Assembly (NCBI GenBank): GCA_033239525.1
Contig: BSYO01000002.1
Location: 18,839,901-18,903,900, forward strand
Direction of reading: 5' to 3'
DNA length: 64,000 bases
Source: Nepenthes gracilis
Lineage: Eukaryota > Streptophyta > Magnoliopsida > Caryophyllales > Nepenthaceae
In this document: positions 20,722 to 31,622 of the stretch, in pieces
How the letters are laid out: each line of letters begins with the position of its first letter
Position numbering within the stretch: position 1 is the first letter of the stretch
Made by a program: the position numbers and the translations under genes
The notes under the pieces: generated by a model
Databases searched by the model: none
Told to the model about the DNA's origin: nothing
The model's input: only the letters and a program-made list of their open reading frames with translations

Positions 20722-23045
20722 TTGCACAAAGCCCCGAGGATGGCTATCATCTCCTCCTTGTACCAAGCCCCGAGGACGGCTATCATTACCTCCTTTACGA
20801 AGCCCCGACAACGGCTATCATTCCCTCCTTGTACCAAGCCCCGAAAATGGCTATCACTACCTCCTTGTCAAGCCTTCGATACGGCTATCATTCCCTCCTT
20901 TACCTTCGGCTATCATTCCCTCCTTGTACCAAGCCCCGAGGACGGCTATCATTCCCTCCTTGTACCAAGCCCGAAGGTTGGCTATCATTCCCTCCTAGTC
21001 AAGCCTCGAGGTCGGGATCTTTCCCTCCTTATACCAAGCCCCGAGGATGGCAAACTCCCTCCTTGTACCAAGCCCCGAGGTCGGCTATCTTTTCCTCCTT
21101 ATACCAAAACGGCTATCATTCCCTCCTTGCAAACCCCGAATGCTATCATTCCCTCCATGTACCAAGCCCCGAGGACGGCTATCATTCCCTCCTTGTACCA
21201 AACCCCGAGGTAGCTATCATTCCCTCCTTATGCAAAGCCCCGAGGTCGGCTATCTTTCCTCGTTGTACCAATCCCGAAGATGGCAATCATTCCCTCCTTG
21301 TACCAAGTCCCGAGGTCGGCTATCTTGCCCTCCTTGTACCAAGCCCCGAACGGCTATCACAAAAGCCCCGAGGACAGCTATCATTCCTCCTTATACCAAG
21401 CCCCGAGGATACTATCATTCCCTGTAAAGCCCCGATAATCATTCCCTCCTTGTACCAAGCCCCGAGGTCGGCTATCAAAATCGGCTATCTTTAGAAACTC
21501 TTACCAAGCCTCGAGGACGGCTATCATTCCCTCCTTGTACCAAAAGGTCGGCTATCATTCCCTCCTTATGCAAAGCCCCGAGTTCGCTAAACCAAGCCCG
21601 AAGACGGCTATCATTCCCTCCTTGTACCAAGTCCCAAGGTCGGCTATCTTGCCCTCCTTGTACCGCCCGAGGACGGCTATCATTCCCTCCTTGTACCAAA
21701 CCCCGAGGTCGGCTATCATTCCCTCCTTATGCAAAGCCCCGAGGTCGGCTATCTTTTCCTCCTTGTACCAAGCCCCGAAGACGGCTATCATTCCCTCCTT
21801 GTACCAAGTCCCGAGGTCGGCTATCTTGCCCTCCTTGTACCAAGCCCCGAGGACGGCTATCATTCCCTCCTTGTACCAAACCCCGAGGTCGGCTATCATT
21901 CCCTCCTTATGCAAAGCCCCGAGGTCGGCTATCTTTTCCTCCTTGTACCAAGCCCCGAAGACGGCTATCATTCCCTCCTTATATCAAGCCCCGAGGACGG
22001 CTATCATTCCCTCCTCGTACCAAGCCCCGAGGATATCATTCCCTCCTTGTACCAAGCCCCGAGGTCGGCTATCATTCCCTCCTTGTACTAAGCCCCGAGG
22101 TCGGCTATCATTCCTCCTTGTAATAGCCCCGAGGTCGGCTATCTTTCCCTCCTTGTGCATGCCCCGAGGACGGCTATCATTCCCTCCTTGTACCAAATAT
22201 CGAGGTCGGCTATCATTCCCTCCTTATGCAAAGCCCCGAGGTCGGCTATCTTTTCCTCCTTATACCAAGCCCCGAAGACGGCTATCATTCCCTCCTTGTA
22301 CCATGTCCCGAGGTCGGCTATCTTGCCCTCCTTGTACCAAGCCCCGAGGACGGCTATCATTCCCTCCTTGTACCAAGCCCCGAGGACGGCTATCATTCCC
22401 TCCTTATACCAAGCCCCGAGGACGGCTATCATTCCCTCCTTGTACCAAGCCCCGAGGTCGGCTATCATTCCCTCCTTGTACCAAGCCCCGAGGTCGGCTA
22501 TCATTCCCTCCTTGTAACAAGCCCCGAGGTCGGCTATCTTTCCCTCCTCTTACCAAGCCTCGAGGACGGCTATCATTCCCTCCTTGTACCAAGCCCTGAG
22601 GTCGGCTATCTTTTCCTCCTTGTACCATGCCCCAAGGATGGCTATCATTCCCTCCTTGTACCAAGCCCCGGGTCGGCTATCATTCCCTCCTTGTACCAAG
22701 ACCCGAGGACGGCTATCATTCCCTCCTTGTACCAAGCCCTGAGGTCAGCTATAAATCCCTCCTTTTACCAAGCCCCAAGGTCGGCTATCTTTCCCTCCTT
22801 GTACCAAACCCCAAGGACGGCTATCATTCCCTCCTTGTACCAAGCCCTGAGGTCGGCTATCATTCCTTCCTTGTACCAACCCCCGAGGTCGGCTATCTTT
22901 CCCTCCCTGTACCAAGCCCCGAGGACGGCTGTCATTTCCTCCTTGTACCAAGCCCTGAGGACGACTATCATTACCTCCTTGTACCAAGCCCAGAGGACGG
23001 CTATCATTACCTCCTTGTACCAAGCCCAGAGGACGGCTATCATTC
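20722..23045. repeat. 36-bp minisatellite in the 5' LTR of E, about 64 units, with 180-bp higher-order repeat
   Basis: Same unit as 15138-15915 but about three times as long. A five-unit (180-bp) block, marked by TTATGCAAAG, recurs near 21228, 21566, 21728, 21908 and 22225. The sequence from about 21668 to 21800 is repeated at 21848-21980 essentially without change. The left third (20722-21700) is full of small deletions inside units, while the right part keeps the 36-bp register. Both arrays end in the same transition to a 'cttttcatcaaaaatccc' segment. Confidence 0.97.
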
Positions 23046-23214
23046 ATCTTTTCATCAAAAATCCCTTTTTGAAATCAGACTTGCATAATATATCTTCAGC
23101 TATCTTTAAGTATACTGGAAAATGTACAAGTCGATATATTTTCGTAAACAAATTATACTCGGGGCGGTTTAGATTTTTATCAAGGAAGGGCCGGAGCTCT
23201 TTTTCGTTAAGGGA

Positions 23215-23850
23215 GCGGTTTCATTTTAGATAAAGCTGGAATTCATTTTCGACAAAAAGCCAAGTTCTTTTTTCTCAAAATGCCGGAAATCAAAGTCGAA
23301 GTGCTTTTTCTCAAAATTCGGAGTGCTCAAAAAGCCGGAGTGCTTTTCACTAACAGGACGGAACGCTTTTTTACTAACATGACGGAGTGCTTTTTACTTA
23401 AATGACGGAGTACTTTTAAAAGCCAAAGTTTCATAAATCCGGACTGCTTTTTCTCACAGGACGGAGCTTATTTTCTCAAAGGCCGGAGTTCTTTTTAAAG
23501 CCGGAGTTCATTTGACATTAAGGCCGGAGTTCATTTTAAAGCCAGAGTTCTTTTTCCAACAAAAGAACGGAGTCTTTCGGGCAGAAGGCGGAGTTCAAAA
23601 GCCGAAGTTCATTTCGCTTTGAAGCCGGAGTTCATTTCATATTAAGGCCAGAGCTCATTTTCTCAAAGGCCGGAGTTCATTTTAAAGCCAGAGTTCTTTT
23701 TCCAACAAAAGGGCGGAGTGCTTTTTACTCAGAGGACAGAGTACTTTTAAAAGTCGAAGCTCATAAATCAGTACTTTTGTGAAGGACGGAGTACTTTTAA
23801 AAGCCGAAGCTCATTTGAGTTCTTTTTTTATCAACTTGATTGCTTTTTCA
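23215..23850. repeat. Irregular CCGGAGT-rich repeat in the 5' LTR of E
   Basis: Counterpart of 16070-16720, with the same short units and several unit gains and losses between the two copies. Confidence 0.8.
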
Positions 23851-24439
23851 TTATGGGAAAGTAAACGATTCTTTATCAAGGAAAAATCGAACTTAATTTT
23901 CATTAATTGAACTTCTTTTAAGTATGCGGTTTGTAAATTCTTCTTTACTTAATGATCGGGACAAACATCATACATATAACATATACTTATCCTAATCGTA
24001 TATACTTGTAATGAAACATGCATATACTTGCATTAAATCATGATCTTAAAATCAGATATCCGTAATCGATTCTTTCGTATACTTGCAATATTCTTAAAAC
24101 ATGGCTTAAAAATCAGCGTCCGAGGTACACTTCTCGACTATGGTTCGCCACCCGAGTGCATTCGGAAGCTTTCTCCTTCTCTGCTCCTCACTGTTCTTCT
24201 TGTAGATTGTTCGTGCCAGCCTCCTTGATCGAAGCTGGGTAGATATAGAGGAGGGGTTAGGTGAGGTAAGTGGGGTGAGTCATCCACTTCGGTACCTCTT
24301 TTCAGTCGGTAGGTGGGAGCAAGTGGGTTAGGCTGCTTACCATGGTACTTTTTCTCAAAGTGTAATGAGGTAGTTTTTACCTACCCCATTTGGTCGTGGC
24401 CTAGTGGATTCTAACTCAATAATAAAGTTTGCCTTTTTC

Positions 24440-24560
24440 TTTAGTAGTCATTAATTTATTCTGGTCAACTTCCCTACTTAAAGCCGGTCAACGTAATATC
24501 CTCAAATCTAGTTAACTCCTTTAAATCCGGTCAACATCTCTGATTTCAGTCAACTTCTTC
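24440..24560 (-). promoter_or_regulatory. TTGACC(GG) motifs near the start of the E LTR
   Basis: On the minus strand TTGACC or TTGACT occurs four times in about 120 bp (plus-strand GGTCAA near 24463, 24486 and 24526, AGTCAA near 24547). The core is the same W-box-like sequence clustered in LTR D and at 36826-37070. Confidence 0.4.
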
Positions 24561-24857
24561 TTATTATTCACTCCGTCCATCACTTTTTCATAAACTTCGG
24601 ATTTCTTCTCCACAATTCTACTCCGGCCTCACCAACACACAAAGCCACTCCGGACTTCAAGGCCACTTCGGCCTCTCTTCACACAATTCACTCTGGTCTT
24701 CAAATTTAGGAGACAATTTCTAATTTCAAAATATGCTCTAAAGCCGGTTTAGATTTTCTTAATACATTTTTCGAATAACCTTCAATTTTCCTCGATCCTT
24801 TGATTATTTTGACTCGATGACTGGGACTTTCTATGATTTAGAATCCGGGTCGTCACA

Positions 24858-24929
24858 CGAAGGGCATGACCTTATAACAGTAGGTCCCCTAGTCGGTAAA
24901 AAACAAAGTCATTGTTTATCTTTTAGACT
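24858..24929 (-). pseudogene. Tat reverse transcriptase fragment between element E and solo LTRs
   Basis: Seventy-two bases of element T trapped between two insertions. The minus strand reads through a stop to GTYCYKVMPF, the RT motif that normally precedes the segment at 14461. On the other side it continues into 29900 once the two stacked LTRs and one AGACT copy are ignored. Confidence 0.8.
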
Positions 24930-27407
24930 TGTGATGGACCGATTCAAATCAGGATCGGCAAGGTCCTGCCTGTACAATATCCGTCAAACTAAACACAAAC
25001 CTATACTATTTACCTGTATAAATATATACATATCACACCAACAAACACACAATATCCAAAATCGCCACAAAATAATTCATAGCCCTAACGTCATATTTTC
25101 AAATATAACGTCGGCACATAGAGATGCCATTAGATACCTAAAATCAAACCGTAATAACCTGTGGAAACATATACAATCATCAATACATAGTGAAAACTAA
25201 TCTCATCTGTAATCCATCAATATACACAAAATACATCAATCATATCCATCAAAAATATACACAAGTCCTCCATACATATGTGCAAGACCACAAAATTCAA
25301 GTCTACAAAATGATCTTCCAAATCCTCAGCCTAGCCCATTACAGAGATCTCTACTCCACTTCATTGGGTATAAGCTTGCGCTCATTTGAAGGTAAGAAAA
25401 TAGTAAGGAGTGAGACATATGCTCAGCAACGCACAAGTATAACAAATACCAATATAGTTTAAAATAAATCGAGGAAACAGGATAGGATCATAATGCAAAT
25501 GCAGAAATGTAAATATGATCAAATACATTTTTGAAATACGTTTAACTTTCATATCTTGTTTTTTATTTCCTTTGAATATAGATATTGTATTTAAATTTCT
25601 TATTTTACTTCTAAGTCCTTTAATTCTAAAACATTTAGAAACTTTACTCATATTTAGGGATCAGAGCTGGTAGGTCTTACCAACTAACGAAATAGATATC
25701 GAGAAAACGGATTGTATTCACTCCACAAAATCGAAAGGCCTTATACCACTAATTCTACTAGAGGTCAGAACATACAGAATCCATCACATAAACCCCAACG
25801 GCAGGACATTTTCCTCGATACCACTGTAATATCCTAAAGTATGTCAAGAAATATTACCCTCTAAAATATAAACCCTTAATCTAATTTTATAATCACTTTA
25901 CATAGTTCAAATTGAAAACTTTGTACAAGCATACGGATACTGATAATGGGTAACGGGTAACGGATACGGTTAACAAATAATAGATACTGACAACAGATAA
26001 CAAATAACGGATACATATGACAGATATCAACACTGATAACAGATAACAAATAATGAAACTGATGACAGATACCGGTACTGACAATAGATGACAAATTACA
26101 GATTCCCAATTTCTTATTGTAGGTTCAAATTTCATATTCTTGTAGAAATAGGTACACATTTCATAAACTTAGGATACATATACATAATTCCGTATTCTTA
26201 CAAATATAGATATATATTTGATATTCTTGTGAACTTATTCGGATACATATTTTCATATTTTTGTAAACTTAAGTCTTCATATGACTTCAAATACATATAT
26301 AATTTAACTTAAAGCTTAGGAAAATCTTACCATGTTGAGCCAAACAATATATTATAGCTTTCGAACCATAAATTTCTTCACAAAAGGTACCCCACATAAA
26401 TGTTGAAACATACAAAATATCATATACAAAGTACATGTAAATAAATATCAAATAATTAAGGTAAAAACATTCACAAAGCTAAGGTTTTAATTTTTTAAAG
26501 CCAAATCATGCATAAAACCCTAAAATAAACAAAAGAAAATGGTCAGGCGTGGGGTTAGGGTTTCCAACGAACACAATACCACTCAAAACATTGAAATTAG
26601 ACACAAAATTAACATATATGTACACTCAATATATGCATATCATAAAATACATGCATGGACGGGTATCAAAACAAAAATATCAAAGGAATAGAAAGAAAAG
26701 TGTAACAAGAGAAAGAAAAGTATATGTGTGCACTTGCCTCAACCCGATTTACAATTTCTTCAACTAGCTCTTAGTCGAAAATGGACCCAAGAGCCTCGAA
26801 CCCAACTTTTTCTTTCTTCTCCTCCGCATTCTCTCTCTCCTCTCTCTACTTTTGCCAAAAAATGGCCGAAGAAAACAATTCACATGCTTATATACATGAA
26901 CTTGCACCTCAAGCGCCAATCGGGTGCTTTTTGGGCACCACAACACTAAAAATCGTACCTCAGGTGCGCATCCGGCGTGTTTCGGGCGTGCCCATTCTGG
27001 AATTTGCACCGTGGGCATGCCTTGGGTGTCCCTCGGGCACAGAATTCTAGGTTTTGTTCCCCAGTCACGCCTCGAACACGTGTCAAATGTGGGTCAACTT
27101 AGGTCAAGCCTACAGCGAGTCAGTTTCGTGCACATGCCGTCCAAGATCTGTTTCAACCCTTCTAATCTAATTTTTTACATCTTTGGACCCTACTTTTGAT
27201 TATGTTAGCTTAATAAATCATTATTATCATAATTTTTAACCCAAATCCTATTTACAAATTAATATTTCAAGGTTTAAGGTTCTCAAGTTTTCCAATTTTG
27301 GGTCTTTAGGCTTTTCAGTCCAATTTCTCCCATATCCTTTAACCCCGATTCATTTATATTAATTTAGTAGCTTATATTGATTATGTTTTAAAAATTGGTA
27401 CCTTATA
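24930..27407 (-). mobile_element. Solo LTR (2478 bp) in element T, TSD AGACT
   Basis: Plus-strand ends TGTGATGGACC and GGTACCTTATA. On its own strand it starts TATAAGGTACC, like the F LTRs (TATAATGTACC) and D (TGTAATGTACC). Target duplication AGACT is at 24925-24929 and 29900-29904; the right copy was pushed away by the next LTR. Minus-strand features: CTCGAG-like region replaced by degenerate CG-rich palindromes (26900-27050), TATATAAG near 26890, GC-type donor near 26736, hairpin at 25411-25425, acceptor-like CAA near 25390. Confidence 0.9.
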
Positions 27408-29894
27408 TGTAATGGAATGGGTCCTTATCCTTAAAGAACCTTCCGTTAATTACCAAACTTTATCAAATAGCATCCATACCTTATTTTGAGACATAATAAG
27501 TTAATAATCTGTGAAACTTTTAGCAGAGTTTTCTCTGTAATTGGATAAAATCAAAAATATAACCAGTGTAAAATAACTTGTACAAGCATACAACTATTTA
27601 AATATTATCATTCACCCTACAATACACATACACAGGACCACAAATTTGCCATATCATCCATAATTCTAACACAGTACTCCTAACTATTGTATTGAATCTA
27701 AAGAGAGATGCCATCTAGGACCAAAACTAATTTTAACATCAAAACAATGCGGAAGCAACTATAACCATAAATTCATATGCAGAAGCAAAACCAATACATT
27801 ACTCCAACAACACACAAAACATGCCATGACTACTTATATATAGATTTCCTTTCACAAATTATGGTATTTACATTCACAACTATCAAACTCCCAAAAGATT
27901 CTTCGAAAGGCTTTAGATTTTCTCAAGCCTTCCTTAGCTAAACCCTTTCTTTACTATTTCTCATTAGGTAGTAGCTCTACAGTCTATCTGGAGGGAAACA
28001 TACAAATATAATGCTTACATGCAGAATATAAGTACAAATAAGCAGAGACATGGAAATATCCGAAAAACAGAGAAATACATGAAAACAAAAGAAAGGACAA
28101 TTCCATATAACATACTTTTGAAATCATAAATCTGTAGAACACGCATCAGAAATCAGAAACCGATATTAAGCTCTATAAATTCTTAAAATCCAACTTTACT
28201 ATCTGAAGGACCAAACTAATAGATCCTACTAGCCGAGGGGACGAATAATCGAGGATAGATTGTGTTACTTACACAATCAAGGCTAGAAACATAACAGAAA
28301 TATCCCTTCTCATGGGGATCGGTACTAGATTACCCCAAAAGCGGGTCAGAATAGAAATTCTACCCTCTAGGTTAACGTCCTGAGGAAGGGCGGACCATGT
28401 ATAACTCCATGGACGGAGTTATCCTCGATTATCATCATAACATTCTAAGGCATACCGGAGAACCTTACCTAACTAAATAATAGTCCTAGGTCCTAAATAA
28501 CAAAATCAGAAATGTCTTTGCACTTATTTCTTAACATTTAACACATTAACCTTTAACACATCGTACTTCAGAAGACCAGTCAAATTTTTACAGATAACCT
28601 TTCAGATGACTTCAGAAGTCCATAGAAATTCAAAAATATAGATTCATGTAAATTTTTCAGATTAAAATCAAGGCATGAGTAATAAACTTTCACAAATTAA
28701 CCTTTACATATCAAGATTTACGGATTTTAAACACCAAAATTTCCAATTTTCGTTCTAGGGTTTAACATAAAGCTTCCGAACTTAAATCGAATATCAAACA
28801 TATGTTTATTCATGAAATAAATGCCATAAATCCAAACATATATACAAAATCATGCATTTAAACCAAAAAGTCCCAAATTTTTGAGCTAGGGTTTCGCAAA
28901 AAGTTTCTGGACTTAAATTGGATACTAAATACATATTTTTTCATGAAATCAAAGTTATATACCACAATACATATAGATAAACATAAAATCTATCCGAACA
29001 ATTAAGAAAAACATTCTTCATTTACATTAAACATGGAACAAAAGAATTTTAGTGAATAAATATACATTTTGAGATAATAGAAAGCAATAAAAACGGAAAA
29101 TAACGTCCAAAGTATACTTGCTTTAACCTGAGCTATCGTTTTTCTCACTTGGATCGGAGTGGAACGGCTAAAATCTCCCTGTTCTTCCCTTTCCCCTTCA
29201 TGCTTGCTGCTTCTCTCACCATGGCCATCGAAAAAATGACGTAGAAAATGCGCCCGGTGCTTTTATAACTAGTCGGGCGATCGAACGATGCTCGAGTGCC
29301 ACCCGAGTGCACTGCCTTGCCAATGTTGTGCCTTAAACGCCCATTGAGTGCACTTCAAGTGAGAGGTTCTATTTTTTCGTGTCTCGTTGACGCTAAAGTG
29401 CTACTAGGGCCTGGGTCAGGCCCGCATTAAACCTACAGCAAGTCTACTTCGCGTTTTCGCCGTCCAAGACCCGTTTTGACCCTTCCAATCCAATTCTTGA
29501 CATCCTTGGACCCTAATTTTGATTATATAATCTTGATAAGTCATGATTATCATAATTTAAAGTCCAGAATCCTATTTACAAATTAATGTTTCTCGATTTA
29601 CAACTTCAGTTCCCGATTTACCAATTCCGGATCTTTGGGCTTTTCAATCCAATTTCACCCGTACCTCTTGACCTTAATTCACCTATTTTAACTTAATTAC
29701 CTTCCAATTACCATATTTAAAAATCCAAAACCTCACCACCCATATTAACCATATCTTGAAAATCAATACCTTAGAGGACCCAACTTCCTCTTTTTATTTC
29801 TGAACTCAATTTTTTCACATTCTAAACCTAATCCTTATTCATTATTAATTCAATTACACCCTAACTATCATGTTCTAAAACCCGAGTCATCACA
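27408..29894 (-). mobile_element. Solo LTR (2487 bp) inserted at the very end of the neighbouring LTR, TSD TTATA
   Basis: Plus-strand ends TGTAATGGAATGG and GAGTCATCACA; it is flanked by TTATA at 27403-27407 and 29895-29899. TTATA is also the terminal five bases of the neighbouring LTR, so the staggered cut fell exactly at that LTR's edge. Its own start, TGTGATGACTCGGG, belongs to the TGTGAGG/TGTGATG group. Minus-strand TATAAAAG near 29263, GC-type donor near 29120 and acceptor-like CAG at 27988-27990 are present. Confidence 0.9.
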
Positions 29895-29899
29895 TTATA

Positions 29900-30462
29900 A
29901 GACTCATCGGGATCTAGTTATGCCCTGAATAGGTACCGATGAGGTTTAGTAATTAGTAGTCAGAGGTCAAATCTACCAATAGGTAGATCCTTGGTAGTGA
30001 AAGGTTATCTTTTAGACATACTTTATTCATATTCAAGAAGTCATCGCACATCCTCCATTTTTCATTATTATTCTCAACAAGGACAATATTTGATGGTCGA
30101 TCCAGGTATTGAACCTCCCTAATGAACCCAGTTTTAAGTAGTTTCTTAATCTCAACAAGGACAAGATTGTTTATAGAGTGGTTTTTCTACTTTTGTCAAA
30201 TGATTTTATGCTTGGAAATTAGGCCCAACTTATGAACCATAACCTCATTAGGTATTTTTGGCATGTCCACTAGGGTCCACGCAAATACATTTGAGTTCTG
30301 ACAAAAGAAGTTCATTAATTGTCCACACAAATGATTGGGAAGAGAACCACCAATCTGAACATACATTTCTAACTCATTCGAATCTATGAGGGATTTAAAA
30401 GGTGGATTCACCAGGATAGCCTTATTATAGCTTAACTTCATTTTGAAGGTCAAACTCTTCAA
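29900..30462 (-). pseudogene. Start of Tat-type pol (RT N-terminal region) of element T
   Basis: On the minus strand 30462-30196 is open for 88 codons and contains FAWTLVDMPKIPNEVMVHKL, the segment that leads into RT in Tat/Ogre-like elements. Downstream, with frame changes, comes a degraded RT motif (TYSGHN followed by a stop and IPMSL) ending at 29900. The remainder is at 24858-24929 and 14461-14225. Stops and shifts make it inactive. Confidence 0.8.
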
Positions 30463-31617
30463 TCAGTGGGTTTGGTACCGTCTGACTTGTCTAGGCTAGG
30501 TAGCAAGTTTGGTCAGCGTCTTGATCACCTTGCATTTCTCCTACCCTGTATGGGGTCATGAATTTCATTTTCAAGTGTGGCATGGAGGCTACTATCTCAA
30601 AGGCCACCAAACAGGGTTAGGCCAGTATGGTGTTGTAAGTTAAGGGTATATCTACCACTAGGAACGTTAGCATTTGGGAAGCTATTTTAAGGTATGTTCC
30701 CAATGAGACTTCCAATTGAATGATCCTTTAGATTCATATGGGTTCATTGTCTAACCTATATAAAAGAACCTCGGCCAGTCTCATCTACTGCACTGAGTAC
30801 TTGAAAATTTTACCTGATTATATAGTGGTTATGACGGAGTTCAACTTCACCTTATCGATGAGTTTAGATATGCCTCGAGCCTCAGCATTGAATCTAGTTA
30901 AGAAGCACTTCAAACTTTCATTTGGACATTGTTGTATTCTACCAAAGTGCCACAACTGCTTTTCCTCTCTTCTGCTGGAGACAAATTGAGATTAAAATTT
31001 GTTATCCAACTCCTGAAAGGATTGAATCAAAATTAGTGCCAGCCAATAAAACTAAATTTAAGCATCCCCTTTGAGGGTTAAATGGAAGTAGAGACACAAG
31101 AAAGGGTCTTCAAGGCCTTGGAATCCCAATAAAGTTCAGAAGTGATACAAGTGACCAATTGGATCAGAGTTTCCATTGTGGGGTTTTTGGTCAATATCTT
31201 AACTTAAGAGGGAGTCGATGCATTCTGATCTCCCTAGTAAATGGGAATCTGCTCAAATCAATGGAGTCACTGGCCGTGCTTACATGAAACAGTTGTTGTT
31301 CAATCCTTCTAATTCTTTCTTCCACCTCAGAAGTGGATGCAATTCTTTTAGTATTAAGAAATGTCCTCAACTCCGAGTGGTTGGCTAACACACAAGTTGC
31401 CTACTAGCTTGGAACATTTTTTGGTAGGCTACTATATGTTTCTTTGTTCCATACCATTGGCCGCCTCGTGTTTCAGGAGTAGCATTGATTTCATTTCTCG
31501 GGACTATCTTCCCTAGCTTCAAAGTTATGACGGCCTTCAAGTCAAGATGAAATTTTTTGAAGAGACTCTTCTTGCCCCTCTAAGACTTGGTTACTACAGC
31601 ATCACTTTAGAGGCATG
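30463..31617 (-). pseudogene. Tat-type gag region of element T
   Basis: Broken gag on the minus strand. 31391-31191 carries a frame ending FPFTREIRMHRLPLKLRY, close to the start of the conserved gag domain in Tat elements. Further down, in shifting frames, are ESLKCFLTRFNAEARGI and neighbouring segments typical of the retrotransposon gag fold (about 30830-31020). No zinc knuckle was recognised. The N-terminal part of gag is at 33871-34243, beyond the solo LTR. Confidence 0.7.
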
Positions 31618-31622
31618 CTTCT

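Larger units (their letters stand above)
14462..24857 (-). mobile_element. Element E: complete non-autonomous LTR retrotransposon carrying LTR minisatellites
   Basis: A 10.4-kb insertion into the RT core of Tat element T. Layout on the minus strand: 5' LTR 24857-20040, PBS next to it, non-coding interior 20039-17632, polypurine tract, 3' LTR 17631-14462. The flanks are TGAAG (14457-14461) and CGAAG (24858-24862), a 5-bp target duplication with one C/T change. The first ~200 bp at the 20040 and 14462 ends differ at about 6% of positions by eye, mostly transitions, so this is among the younger insertions here. No gag or pol was found inside. The LTRs are 4818 and 3170 bp, the difference being mainly a 36-bp tandem array. 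Confidence 0.92.
20040..24857 (-). mobile_element. 5' LTR of element E (4818 bp)
   Basis: Plus-strand ends TGTGACGGAATGG and GGGTCGTCACA. It has the same plan as the 3' LTR but with a threefold longer 36-bp array. In transcriptional order from 24857: TTGAC-type motifs (24440-24560), CCGGAGT repeat, 36-bp array, then acceptor-like TAG|ATGAAG near 20383 and the LTR end. I could not assign a TATA box or the GC-type donor seen in the other LTRs. Confidence 0.9.

Noticed and set aside
20722..23045. CRISPR-like regular array
   Set aside because: There are no variable spacers; the whole 36-bp unit is repeated, it lies inside an LTR, and the surrounding DNA is plant transposon sequence.
21535..23233. 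Repetitive open frames of 335 and 354 codons in the longer array
   Set aside because: Same reason; they shift between frames wherever units carry small deletions.
26781..27199. Overlapping 84-91 codon frames
   Set aside because: They lie in the CG-rich upstream part of a solo LTR and have no coding features.
24930..29899. Two-LTR circle junction or tandem LTR array
   Set aside because: The two LTRs start with different family sequences and each has its own target duplication, so nested insertion explains the structure better.
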